A stretch of 64,000 nt of DNA from Onchidella celtica (taxonomy: Eukaryota; Mollusca; Gastropoda; Systellommatophora; Onchidiidae). The stretch's first letter is position 1; every line of letters begins with the position of its first letter. Of this stretch, positions 1 through 23,900 are shown one piece after another. The DNA is taken from NCBI GenBank assembly GCA_963931925.1, contig OZ007571.1:36729623-36793622 (forward strand). The letters run 5' to 3'. The notes under the pieces were generated by a model. That model searched no databases, was not told where the DNA came from, and saw nothing but the letters and a program-made list of their open reading frames with translations. The position numbers and the translations under genes were made by a program.

Positions 1-258
1 CGATCAGCAAAAAAACTTGACTTAATTTTGTTTTTCTATCCCCTTTTCCCGGAAACGGGGAGATTTCAAAGGAACACGGGGAGGGCGGGGTTTTACCATA
101 AATAACGGGGAGACTTGGGAGGTCTGTGCATTGCTCAGCACACACTTGTAGTACTTAGCACGATACATGCATGTACATGTACTAGCATGGTGCCTTTGTG
201 TGGGTTGTGTTGTATGCCTGGATAACAAATGGGATGGGATGCAATAGCGTGTAATACT

Positions 259-327
259 TGTCCGTCGGTCTCAGTGGTAGTGTCACACATGCCTGTTCAC
301 AAAAACGCAGATTTTGGGATTCCCGAT
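259..327 (+). repeat. Decayed tRNA-derived segment (Gly-like SINE head or tRNA relic)
   Basis: The segment has a D-arm-like GGTCTCAGTGGTAG, an anticodon-stem-like TGCCTG...CGCAG, and a T-arm-like GGGATTCCC in tRNA-Gly order. The stems no longer pair well, so it is not a working tRNA. It could be the head of a tRNA-derived SINE, but I see no clear body or tail. Confidence 0.35.
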
Positions 328-476
328 GTAAATAGGTTCATCTTTTAAGGAGGGGAGGGGGGTCCTGAGAGTGATTTTCTAAACTATTCAATTAAGACAT
401 TTTTAAGCTTGATATTTAGATTCAGCATGACCAAATTAGAGGAAGGAAATCGCAGAAATTATTATTTTTTTATTTG

Positions 477-490
477 GTTGCCATGGAAAC
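477..490 (+). promoter_or_regulatory. X-box-like (RFX) palindrome
   Basis: GTTGCCATGGAAAC matches the imperfect palindrome bound by RFX factors apart from one position in the second half-site. It lies inside a VCP intron with no promoter recognised beside it, so the match may be chance. Confidence 0.25.
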
Positions 491-1589
491 GCCGCCGTAT
501 TGAATTTTGCACCCCGAAAAATGCGTATTTTCAAAAGCCTAAGGCTTCTGTGTTTTTCAATGAAATCGTTTCAAATTTTATACACATGTACTATGGCCTA
601 ATGTGCATTCCCATAAGTATCAGTTTTTCAGAATATGCAATAGTTTTTTTTTCACAAATTTTTGAATCAGCAAAATTGATTTTTTTCACATTTTTCTATC
701 ACTCTCATATCATTTTCTCAAAAAGTATATAAGATAAAGAAAAAATGATACTTAGCGTTATTTTACATACATTGAAAAAGATTCATGCTAAATTTCAAGT
801 AAATCTGTCCATAAATAAAAAAGCCTTAGGGAAAAATGTTCTCAAAAAGTATATTTCGAGAAAATCGCATCTAAAGTTCTGCGATGATTTTTGGCCAGTT
901 TCTATAGATACAATGTGCTGTTACCTCCTCAAAACATTCCTGGTTGATAGGCTTGACTGGCATCTTGGAATAATTAGCCACACGTTCGTATAACATATCA
1001 AAAAATAACTTCTGGAGAGGCGTAATTGTTCGGCAAATCGCACTCACCAATTTGTTATTGTCGATCAGCTGTTTACAATTGAGCGTAACGTAGTTTCCCG
1101 TGCCCTAGAACAGCAACCAACGAAAACGCTTCCTACCGCTGGCTAACTTCCGCCGACCAATCACAGAGCTAAAAAAAACACGAGCACAAAGTCGCGGTCA
1201 CAGCGCGACCCCGACCCCAAAGGTCAGATAAGTGGATTGGGAAGCCACCGTTATCATAGGACATTAGGAGTGTGTTGGTCTATTTCCAGACAGTAGCAAG
1301 CAGAAAACGAAACGCAATAGAGCTGTCATGCGTACTGGCTGTGGGCGACATGTTGAGGAAGGTCTCGATACCCAAGAAATACCTTCTAGGTTACTGTAAA
1401 GGCCTCAAAACTTCAGGTCAACTTGACTGTTTGGGTGATGTTTTAGGCACCCCCCATGTAGAAAAAGCTTAGCTTACATCAAAAATATTGCAGTTTGGAC
1501 CACATAGGCAGAAATGGTTGAGCTTGCCGAAAAGCAAATAATCGCAAATTCGATATTTTGACCCGAATTTTCGATTTCAGGACCCACTT

Positions 1590-1603
1590 CCCCCCCCCCC
1601 CCC
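1590..1603. repeat. C14 homopolymer
   Basis: Uninterrupted C run in a VCP intron. Similar tracts occur at 11772-11786, 25200-25220 (one interruption) and, as G, at 60155-60168. Confidence 0.9.
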
Positions 1604-1957
1604 TTAATTCATTCACTTCTCAATAAGTATGTCCAAATTCATTATCATAGATGCGACATGGGGGCTACAATTTCCATTTTAATAAAGGCATGCAGCAGCA
1701 GCTGCTGTAGGGCTAAAAAATGTAAACAAATCAGGGCAGCTGCGCAGCCAGGAAGTCAGCCATTACAGCGCTTCACAAGTAGCCAGAATAAAAACACGAA
1801 AGGGTTAATGTATAAGCAAAGACATATAAAATCCAGCATCTAATGTTATCTTGAAGGGAAAAAAAATACATGTCCCTGATCTGACATGGGAAAAGGCATG
1901 AAAAACAGAAATAACGAGTGCAAAACTTTTCAGTCAGGAATTTTCTACGCCAAACTA

Positions 1958-12730
<10,773 letters not shown>

Positions 12731-13334
12731 GTCTGCAGTATTTGATTAATAAAACGTATTTCGTGGTAGCGGTCTTGGTACAGACGAGATGGCTGATCGT
12801 TACCGGAGGTTCCGTTCAAAATGGTTGCTGTCGGTGAAGTCCGGAAGAATTCGGGTACATTATAGTGGACAAGATAAAATGGATTGGAAGAGGTTAAGAG
12901 CTGTAAAAAAAAAAAAGGAATATTTGTAAATATAGTTTTACGTGTTTGTTTTCTTTTATAAGTATGGCTTATTAATCATGACCCAAATTCCAATGATTTA
13001 TGTATGTTTTTTTCGTCATTTATCGATTTTTTTTTCATACCAATGGCAGAAAAATGATGTATCTGTAATACGTAACTGTGGTAAATATTACTCAAAACTT
13101 TAATGAGCAAAAAAATTAGAGTAATTGTTTTTTTTTTTTTCAATAACGATTTGGCTAGAGAATGGTGGGAATATCAAATTATAGGACAAGATATCATATT
13201 TTTAAAGCTTTACTAACGATTAGGGATATTGATGTTTGTCTAGATGGTGAATGAAATGACTAATTGGCATATTGTTATGTGGAGAAATCTGGCCGGGTTG
13301 GTCATTCTGTCAGTACATCTTTATTGTTGACAAA
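12731..13334. promoter_or_regulatory. Shared VCP/LEPROT divergent promoter interval
   Basis: The two start codons lie 604 bp apart on opposite strands. The interval has a CpG-containing patch at about 12770-12860, with AAAATGG motifs resembling YY1 sites, then AT-rich sequence. A small upstream open frame starts at 12789 on the plus strand (MADRYRRFRSKW...), about 58 codons and passing through an A homopolymer; it could be a uORF in the LEPROT leader. I see no convincing TATA box. Confidence 0.55.
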
Positions 13335-16300
13335 ATGGCCGGGATTAGAGGTATGATAATAATTATTATGTTAGTTTGTGTTTGCTTTTCCTCTTTTTGT
13401 CTTCTATCACACAGTCAGGCAGATTCATGACCAGTCTTCCTAAAGGTATTGGCGCAGAGCGATGCATCTTCCAAACGAACTTGCTCAGCCTCTTGAAATA
13501 ATACCGCGGTATTGTAACGATCTAAAGCGTAAAGGAAAACGTTTTTTATACCGGATTAGTCTACCGTTGTATTGTATTCCCAAAACAAACCCGACAGAGG
13601 GAATGGGTGTGCTAGGGTATAGAAAAGCTGATTGAATGACGAGTAGTGGTGTTGATAGTGGGCACAATTGGTTGGGGTATTGACGTTCCGTTGTCACACC
13701 AGAAGGAATAATGAACTTCAATACAAATTACAGGTACAATTATTATTATTTTGGCCATGATATTTATTCAATCCGCAATCCTGCTGAAGTGCTAGCGCGC
13801 CGAGATTCAACAGCAAACCCAATACATTTTGAAACAACAAGACATCATAGAGGTGGAGTAGCAGCAAATTGACAGTCACTTAAAAACTGAACATTCCTTG
13901 TGAATGTGTAAATACTGCAGCGGCATATTTGCAGTACTGAAAAGTGAAATGCTAAGAACCACGTGTAGAGGTGAGGTGTCCTTTGTTCCTCCAGGGCCTT
14001 ACCACAAATTTTTCGTTAAATACAGTCATGTGATGCTGTATAGCCTAGCAAGCATTACATAAGTATATAGCAGATTTGGTACTATGTGAGCATGGTGGAC
14101 ACACTGTAAGGTTCGTGGTTCAACTGTTTGTAATTTATGTTCTGCGGTAGACCGTGTCTTGGCTGTACCTGTTGTGGTTATGTCAGTAATCGATGAATTT
14201 ACTGGCCATAATGCTATCCTGTTTTTCCCACTTTTTTATCTATTCACTTAACTACATGTATTATCCTTTCCATTCTTAAGCTTAGTATGTAACTGTTTCT
14301 CTGACTACTGCTAATGAGTCCCTGGTTTTTTAAAAGTTGTATTATCAGAATAAGAAAATATGTCACATCAATGTTACAAATGATTTTAATGTTCCATATA
14401 GAGATAGCAACCTTATTCCATAAAACTGGGCTTTACTATGCAGCGGCACCTTTCTATCTGGTGTCCTGGTCGGCCAGTTCAAATACACAATATCGTCTCC
14501 CCTCCTCTCCCTGCTACCCCTATAATAGTGCATGAAATTAACAGAGCAGAATTGTTTTATTTCACATCAAAGGTATTGAACTATTGAGACAGCACCCTCG
14601 CTTGACCGAGGAAGTGAAAGACAATCTTTCGGTTAAAAGGTTTTTGCATTATTTTCTTAAATGTATAAATAGCCGTAAACTTATAAGGAATATAGAAGGA
14701 TTATGGCGGGACTATGGAAATCTTTTGGAGAAAGAGAAATTTCTTGTTATCCGCTTTTGGTTTAAGCAGGTTCCAGGGATCCACTGTATCAAGGCCCAGA
14801 AATATCTCTCTGAACTGAGCAGTGTTATTCTAGAGAAATAATCCATAAAGCTGCAGCACCCAAACTTCACTGTTGATGAGGTGCATGCTGGTATACTAAG
14901 AATTCCCAGAAGAATTTTTATGGTTGATATTGAGTCAGTAAGTTTATTTAAACTACTGTGTAATATATTATCTATAGTGTAAACCATTTTGAAAAAAAAA
15001 GAGAAGGCTGCACACTGTATTTTCATTATTGTACTTGTAGGCTGACAAATGGTTTGAACAGTAAATTGAACCAAGTCAGTTCTGCACAAATGATTCAACT
15101 TCAGTATTAAAAACACGGTGCTACGCAGCGCAGTGTGTATCAATAAGCACCATCTTGTTTGCTTTCAACTTAAAGCAGATACTTCTACATATTATATTTT
15201 AAAGATCATAATTATTATTTTTTGAAAGGACAAAGAAGTGGCAAAGCACATAATATGATACATATCTTATCATGGTTAGTCTTGAAGTGAACAAGAGGTT
15301 TTACTACAAAATCAAGAGTTTTTTTCAGTGTTTTTATTGTCTTATCTTCAGGTTACCATCATCATGTGACAGGATATATTTTGATGATATAATTTTTTAT
15401 GCTTGAGCATCATTGGTACCCAAGACTTTAAAGTTGTAGGGTTTTTGTCCACAATTTTCCTAAACTGAATTCAGATTTAATGTAAAAGTTTAAACAGACT
15501 GCCAAGATCATAAAACTTGTTTTTTTTAAAACATAAAAGTTAATTTTATGTATTTTTAGTTTTCTTAGCAATATTTGAGTGTGCATGAGAAAACCCACAA
15601 TAAGTCGGCAACATGACATTTTGAGTTCTGTACATATAATAAAAGACGAGACATTTCTGATAAATTGAAGTCAGTGACCTCCCTAAAACAAGATTTTGAC
15701 AAAAAACGGCATTTAATCCTATAAGTGGCAATAGCTAATTGACCAAGTAATATTGGAGTGATTGTTGTTAGGAAACTGTAGTCTAATTTAACTAAGCCGT
15801 TATAAAGATCGTAGTGAGTAGTGTTCACTGCTCATTTACAGTTTACCCTGTAACATACCACGGCCCCCTAAACAACAGCCAAGTTGGAAGTTTGTGTCGG
15901 ACCCATATTTTCACTTCAAAGCCATTTTTCTCAAAATCAGCTCTGCCGTCTTATTGTGGGTTTTCTAATGCATACTCACAAATTGTCTTCCATGTCACTG
16001 AATATTTACTTGAAATATATTTTTTCACATGGTGGTAGTTGTCCAACATTGAACAAAAACTCAATTTTCTTAAAATCATCTTCTTCTGAAATTACATGGT
16101 TCTGTCAAAGGACCTCAAAGATTAATTAGATGGAACCAAACTTATGCCATAAATTGCCAATCTTAGCTTTATTTTTAGGGTTTGCATTCATTTGATTGAA
16201 ATTTACCTGATGATTGACTAGTGAGTATGAGACTTTGTGGGCTTTGTTTTATAAGCATACTATCAGCTGAGTTTATATTTCTGTCATGACATTATTCTTT

Positions 16301-17939
16301 TCTCTTTTTCTTCTATTTCAAAACCATCTGACATGATGATACTGTATATCAACCCAATTTCAACTTTGACATCACATGACAGCGTAAGTTTTATTAGTGG
16401 TAAATTTCTGTTTTCAGTTTGAAACTTCTTCTTGAATCTATACATTTTTCATTTCATAGAACTGTAACATTTGCAATGTGTATTCACATTGAATAAATTG
16501 CACAAGACAAAAGTTATTTGTGATACATTAGCCCATACCTTCACTATGAAGTGTTTGGACATGCAGAACAATAATAAATCACTGTACTCTTGATGTAGGA
16601 GACACTTACATTTGTTTTTTAAATCACCCTACTTTTGTAGCAGGATTGACAGTGGCATGTTCTTACTTCTAGATTGTGCTGTTTGTGCGCATCTCTGATA
16701 TTACAGACTGAGAGAATAGCTTTATCTGAAGTTTATTTGAAGATGTAAATTATGAATGTCAGCAATATCGGTAATATGTCTTACTCATTTTTTTTCCCTC
16801 AGATTAATTGGTTTGGCCTTTGCCTGTGCGCTCGGGGTTACCTTTTTAGTCTTAGCATGTGCCCTGCCACAGTATGAGTAAGTTGCATTATATTTGAAGT
16901 AAAGAAATGCCTGACAGCCTTTTGCACAATTTGGGTAGAAAAGTGAGAAAGAAATAGTTTTCCTTTTGTCCTTTTTTTTTGAAGTCTGAATTGATTGAAA
17001 TGACATTGAAGACAAAAAAATCTTAGTTTCAAGTCTGAAATTTAGCTCATTTGAAGTGAAGATACTAAATGCTTTCAGAATACAATTTGAACCAAAAGTA
17101 ATTCAATTACAAATGAAGTATACCAATAAGTAAGTTACTAGAAAACTGACAATGTCTAGCAAAGTGTGTGAAATGTAAAAAAAAAACTGCATGTCATGGA
17201 AGAACTGGCATAGTAAGTGTCTGAAACTGTGCCTGCCAAGCTGTGTAAACAAGAAATGAGGGCAGCAATTTATGCAAGAGGTTTAGAGAAAACTGAAAGA
17301 AAAATTTGTATGTCTCTGGCTCAGGAACTACAAGTACAAAACTGTTCACGATTTATTTATCTCACTTTTTAAAAATCTTTTCAGCAACTGGTGGCCCATG
17401 TTTGTTCTTTTCTTCTACTTCTTGTCACCACTGCCAACAGTTGTTGCCCGGAGACTGTCTAACAGCTTTGATTCAACTACCAGTGCGTGCATAGAGCTGT
17501 CTATCTTTTTAACCACTGGCATTGTCATTTCGGCAGTTGGGCTACCAATTGTCCTTGCTCACAAAGAAGTGGTATGTACTGTGAATTCCTTCATAGAGAT
17601 TTAAAGGGAGCCATTTTTATATTTTGAAAACAGTTACTGAATGTGCATGCAATTTTATTTAATAAAGCAATTGTAGTACGGTAAGGGGCAATGTACTGTA
17701 TTATGAAAAAAGATTGATCTATTAGCCATGTTACCCCTCCCCCCAAATCCATGAATGTACATGTATGCATTTTTCTGGAATTTCTTTGTTGCATTTGCCT
17801 GATTCTATCTCTCTTTTTTTGGCAGATTGAGTGGGGAGCCTGTGCCCTAGTGATATCGGGTAACATCGTGGTGTTTCTGACAATCCTGGCATATTTTAAA
17901 GTATTTGGAAATGATGATGTGGAGTACAGCATGTGGTGA
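13335..17939 (+). CDS. LEPROT: Leptin receptor overlapping transcript-like protein (Vps55 family)
   Basis: Small four-pass membrane protein of endosomes and Golgi; family members sort receptors between them. Coding exons: 13335-13350, 16803-16877, 17385-17571, 17826-17939 (TGA 17937-17939). Seen: MAGIR start; hydrophobic LIGLAFACALGVTFLVLACALP; NWWPMFVLFFYFLSPLPT followed by VARR; SACIELSIFLTTGIVISA; then WGACALVISGNIVVFLTIL and a C-terminal EYSMW, echoing the vertebrate W-x-x-W ending. About 130 residues, normal for the family. The LSPLPT and IFLTTGIV blocks are closer to LEPROTL1 than to LEPROT, but an invertebrate would have one ancestral gene. Oddity: exon 1 with donor GTATGA ends in phase 1 while exon 2 needs phase 2, so the coding sum (392 bp) is one base short. 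A later donor, GTTAGT at 13370, would restore frame by adding six residues, mostly isoleucine. Confidence 0.93.
15578..15985. repeat. Diverged inverted-repeat pair in LEPROT intron 1
   Basis: A stretch at about 15578-15640 reappears inverted at about 15925-15985; the shared core is GAAAACCCACAATAAG with similar flanks on both sides. About 300 bp separates the arms. It may be two old copies of one repeat in opposite orientation or the ends of a degraded MITE; no target duplication is clear. Confidence 0.5.
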
Positions 17940-20900
17940 CAGAGCTAGCAGCTTCATGCCAGGAGTTCTGTGTAAAAAGTCAATGAATTGAGTGGACCTG
18001 TGGCAATTTCAGGAAACACAAATCAGTAAATTCAATTGTGTTTACGTTTGGAGGGACTTTTTTATTATTTATGTGAAAGAATTAGCCTAAAATCCCCTTT
18101 CCTCGTAGATTCATTTGGAAAGTTTTAGAATAATTAAGATGCAGGACATATACCATGATACAGGTAATGTTCTTGCTAGTCCTGATCTATGGTAATTTCT
18201 AAGTAGTTAGGACACTGAAAGTTAGCTCACTGAATCCTAGAGCCAAAGATTGATGGAGTGTTTGAAAAGTTACTTTTGCACAGAAGACAACCAAACACCA
18301 GATATTTTGAATTTTGGAGAGATTTATTTGTATTTTGATGGACTCAAGATTTACAAGTTGTAAATGCACGATGTTGGACAATCCCGTCTTACAAGGAGAG
18401 ACTGTTGCACATTGTTCTGTAATTGTAGGTGTTTAGCAGTATCTGGCAACACTAGTTTATTTCTGTACTTCTTACTGATTCTCTGACATGCATAAAGCAG
18501 TGTTCCATCTAAGAGGAAATACTACATGATGTCACAGTCTGTATCATTTCCTATCATTATTGTCATGTGTTTGGATTCAGTGGGAAATATCTAATTGGAT
18601 TTAGGATTCAGTAAGGCCGTTACTACTATCAGTCGTTATTTGCTGTTCAGGATGTCACCAAAACCTATGGATTAAGACATATATATATATAATATATATC
18701 AAACTCTGAACTTTCAGACTCACTTATATAATGTTTTTACATTTTTTTCCCCTGTGGCTAGAAGATTCACTTCCCAGAAAGCTAAGGCTGTTGTTGGTAT
18801 GTCAGATCGCAGAACGTTGTATATATTCATTATGTAAAATTCTGTTTCATTTGTTATTGCTGTCTTGTTTTTTTTCATCAATGGTTTTTACCAGTGCACA
18901 GAACAATTTTCATTCTAATTTCATATATGATGTGGGATAACATTGAAGGTTGGTAAGTGTGAGGTCAGCAACCAAAATTCCTTCAAAAGTTGGATGTCTT
19001 ATTGCCTATCCAGCCTGCTGCAATATGCTTTGAAATCAGCCCCATATTTTGAAGGATGGAAGTTTGTAGTTCTCAGTTAATGGTGGAAAATTTTTTATCT
19101 TGTCAGAAATGAGAAATGATTCAGTATTGACATTTATGCATTAATTCTTATTGTTTTTATATCATAGACAATTAAGCACAGGTAAATGGAAATCCTTGGA
19201 ACCTTGAAAATAGGGATCTTGTCATCAATTCAGTGTATCTGTATGTGGGTAATTGTCAAGTGATGAAGCTGTCCATGACATGTCATCTTAATTCAATGAT
19301 AAATTGGACAGTTTCTCCTACTTACTGGGAATGCCATACTTTCAACATACATTGTATTGCATATTGACACAATTTAAAAAAAAACAACACACACATGCTA
19401 AAATCTCTGGGATCACAGCAAGGCTTGAAGCAAAGTCAAAATATGGAAAAAATATTTTGCCATATTCTGACATTATTTTGGATAGTTTCTTTTCATTAAT
19501 ATCATGGGGAGATTTAATTTGACTGTCAAGAAGTATTCAGATTTATTTTTTCAGGCCTGTCTCTTCAACTTCTTAAAAGTTTATGTTACACTTGTAAGTT
19601 TTAATGATGTGACAAATCACCGGTTTGCTTGTGTAAGTCATCATCTTGCACATGCCACAGCGGGAGTAGTAGAGTCATGACCAGGCACCAAAGCCCATCC
19701 ATCCCCTCTCAGTTGGATAATATATGTTAGCCTGGACCTTGTGGTTCCCAGTCCTCCCCTCTTCTCCCATTTCATATCCATCTGCATCCTTGGCTTAGTG
19801 CACAGTGAGCCTTATCATAGTCTTGCGTCATCTCTAGTTCAGGGAAACTTACTGGGCTATAAGGAATGAAAGGCTGCACCAATTGGAGGACCAGGTGGCC
19901 TCAGTTTGTGCTTTTGTTCGGCTCATCATTTGTTTTTTCCATCCACATAAGATGAAATAAGTGTCAGCATTTTTTTCTGTTTAGTTTATCTGAGGATTTT
20001 GGTTAGCCAGGTTTGGTTTAGTGCATTCAGCTGCACCTTGACAACAACTTACATATATGATAACCACATTCTCATATTTAAAATCCTTCTTAATAACTGT
20101 GTTAAATAATACCAAAGTGTACTGCTTGTAATTTGATAAGTACAACATTATCAAGACAGTTATAATGCTTTGCTGCTATAAATCAAAAGCTTTCTGCCCC
20201 ATATGATTCCTCCCAACGGCAAAATTCATTTACATAAAGTAACAGAACTGTAGTCTATATGTAAATAAACTGTTTTGTATGATGTATCTTACGGGAAGAT
20301 ATCCCTTTCCTATCCATTTTGTACATAACTGTAAATGTTGTTTTATTTATGTTGCTGTTAACGCTTTAAAGGTTTTGTGCTAAGAAAAAAAAAGAGAGCA
20401 GATAAACAAGATTCATGTTCTTTTATATTTTATTCTTTAGTTTCTTCACTTTGTCTCAGTGCTGTTCTTACTTCTGTTAGGTGGTTGTTTCAGTCAAAAT
20501 GCTTTGTGGAGTTGTTAGCAGCTCCGGTACAAAAGCTTCCCACTAGGTGCTTTTGTAATGTGCTGTACTTTGTCATCGTTATATTTATTTCAGTTTGACA
20601 GTTTGAAATACATGTACATATGATCTAGGACAGTTGGTTCTTGTTTCATTGAATGAAAATGTAAGCATTGTTTCATTCCAAACATGTGCAATTGGAAGTT
20701 TTTTTTCTGAAGAAGGGGAAGAAAAACCAAACACTTTTTAATTATTCATGATATGATATGCAGAAAAAAGCTTTGAAAAATAGTTATTTCTAAAGAAAAC
20801 ATGGGTTTACGATCTGTTGCCTTTTGATTAAAGACAGCTGACTCACTTTATTGAGATGTAATAACCCTGTCTGACTCACATGCTGTATTTTTCTTTTTTG

Positions 20901-23900
20901 CAAGCACTCTGTTAATCACTGTTATGTGTATGTCTTCTGGTAAGTCAGGGAGTCTTTGAGAAGCACATTATATCATATTTATCAACAAATATCTTTCCGA
21001 CCTTATGCACTTCAAGATGTTATAAAAGTGACCTGTTTGAACAATGTTTTTTAACTTGTTAATGATTCTTTGTGGCTACTTACTTCGTTTTTTATTTTCG
21101 TCATGTTTTGGAAGCTAGCACTGCCCTCTAAAAATCTTTTTACGTGAACTGTTTTATTTTGTTCTTTTATTCACATATTTTTTAAGATTTGTCCTGAGCA
21201 ACGATACACGGTTTACAGTGTGCAGCATCAGTTGTTCCATTCAATGTGTTTGTTTTATTATGCAAGCAAAGCAATACTTGAGAATGCTTCAAGCTTTTTG
21301 TAAAATCATTATCCTCATTTAATCGTTGTGTTTACGCAGGTTTATACATGTACAGTGCAACCCTCATATCTCGACATCAGTGGGACCGTCTGACTTGTGT
21401 CGAGTAAAGAGAAAGTCAAAATAGCAGATTAATGTGGGAAGAGAAGAAAAAAAGGGGATCAAACATCACCATAATGGGAAGTGTCCAATAAATAACACAG
21501 TTATGTCCCCTTTTCTTTTAATTATCGGCATATTGCCACCCGTTCCTCCAATATCACTGTTGTGGGAGCACAGGCGTGGCAAAGATTTTCTGTTATCGGA
21601 GAAATGCTGTACCTATCATTAATGCACAATGCTTTACTTTTTTTACTTTTTTTTAACCTCGACTTGATTGTTTCTTCAGAAGAAGTGATGATACCGATAC
21701 ACAGACATTACGGCAGTTAACCGAGAGATCTAGGTCGAGGCCTAGTATCAACTGCGCATGAATGTTTGGTGGGAAAAAAAATTACTCTGTAGTACTCTAC
21801 TTTTATTGCAGTACGCTTATGCAAGGCACTCCACACTCGCGTTACTGAAGCCAAGGGTCATCCTCTGTGTCCACACACCCCCTCTCCTACCGATACCCCT
21901 CCCCGCCAGCACCGCAAAAAGAAATAAAGAGAACTTATAAACGGAGAGTTGCGTGGGCATTTTTTGTTGAACAGTAGTAGATCTAGTGCACTTGTTTTGC
22001 CGCAGTCGGGAAGAAATGTGTCGATATAAGAGGAAAGAATGGAATAACACGTCGAGTTACCGGGAAATATTTAGTAGCATTAAAGAAGGAACGGGTTAGG
22101 ACTTAAAAATTGTGTCGAGTTACCCAGAATGTCGAGATAAGTGGATCGGACTGTATATTTCTTTTCCAACATGAAAAGCAAGACGGTGGTTTGGGTGGAA
22201 AACAGTGTACATGGATGTCTAGCTATATCAAGTGTCATATAAAATATGGGATTGTATTTTATTGGAAGGTTAATTCCTTACTTAAATGTGCATAAAGTAA
22301 AACCTGTATTATTATCCTGTTAGGGACCTTGTGACCCTCCAAAATTAATCTGCAGAAAAATGTCCCAATTTCAAATGCCGTTATTGACAGCAGCCTGATT
22401 TTTTTAAGGTGGAAGTGTTTTTTGATGTTTTCCCATTAGCCCAATGTTCACATGTTGTTCTATTTGTGGTCACAAAATGTTTTATATTTTGTATGTATAC
22501 AGGTATGGGAAAATAATTAATATGTCTTCATGTCCAATTGTTGTTTCATTGTGCATTATCCATTGATATTCTTTATAATAAGACAGAACTGAGAAAATGG
22601 AATAGGAATATTGTGTCTTTGAATAATGTTTAATGAAACATTGTGGATTTCATGTGCCATCACATGCAAAATCAGCAGTTGTGCTTGAATTTAAACAAAA
22701 CTTGTGAGGAAAAAAATAACTTTCTAGGAATCTGGTAGAAAGCAATACTTTGCATCACAAACTGGTTGGGGATCTAGAACATTGATTATTGGATGTCTCT
22801 GAAAGTTAATTGAGAGAGATTCACATAGGGAACTCAAATCCATAGCAACCTCGGGGTCAGGACAGGCACTCTTACATCTTGCATTAATAAAGAATGTCGC
22901 TGAATTTATTACATGTAATTACTTTTGGAAGATTGCTCAGAAGCATCCATGACATACATGTAATATGAAAAGAAATTGTGCCATTTTACAAGAAGAAAAA
23001 TAAGGAAGATCTGATTTTTTGTTATATGTTGAACTTTATGCTGGTCACTTATAGGTAGTCTCTTTGCCTTGACTGTTCAAGAAAATTGTTCATTGTGTGA
23101 ATCAAGACTTTGCAATTTTATGTTACATACCTGTTTGGTGCAGATGCTTAACTAAACTTAAAGATGGACTTTGTCTTATTAAATGTTTACTGTGTTACTT
23201 ACTTGAAGTTTTGGTCTAACTTTAGTAAGCAATGTATATAAATTATTATGCATAATGATATTCTGAATATAAACAGTGCCCTTTGATAAGCAAAACTGCA
23301 GAACTTTGTAATGATTCAGTATGGACAGAAAATAGGCTTCTTATAACTTCATACTAACGATGGAGTTAAATTTTTATAAGGCGAGTATTGCGAGCAAAGT
23401 TTATATTCATAGTCATACTCATGAATGCAGTTTTGAGTTAAAGTTAAACATTTTAAATCTTATCTGTCCAGTGATCCAGTCCCACCTTCAGTGTCAATTA
23501 CCAATATTTATTACATTATATTCAATGTAAGTCGGTGGCTTTGGCTTAATTTCAGTGTTTAATTCACATTTCCCAACATACCCCAGCCTCAGACAAATAA
23601 TTCTTTTTTCTTTAGTAAATAATTGGGAGGAAAGACATTGCTACCTTTCAAATGAATCTTGGGTCATAGTTCTACTTGTGAACAATCGGTATCGAAACCT
23701 GGGCCATTCTAAAGATAACTTTTGCAAGTAATATCAGATGGATATTAAGTTGTTTAAATATCAGTGTAATTTTGATTAGGTTCCTGTTTTCATTACCTGA
23801 AAAGTCACCAACTAAAATAGAACTGAATTACTTTGAAACTCAGACTGCAGTTAAATTATAAAATAATGGCAATGTATTAATATCACTAATCTGAGTTACA

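Noticed and set aside
1020-1472. GC-richer island with a CCAAT-like box, a GACCCC-AA-AGGTCA word and a following 66-codon frame, like a promoter plus first exon
   Set aside because: The frame matches nothing known, the nuclear-receptor-like half-sites have no standard spacing, and the location is deep in a VCP intron.
14584-14841. 85-codon plus-strand frame in LEPROT intron 1 with protein-like composition
   Set aside because: No recognised family and no convincing splice sites at its ends. Possibly a relic of a mobile element, but I cannot support a call.
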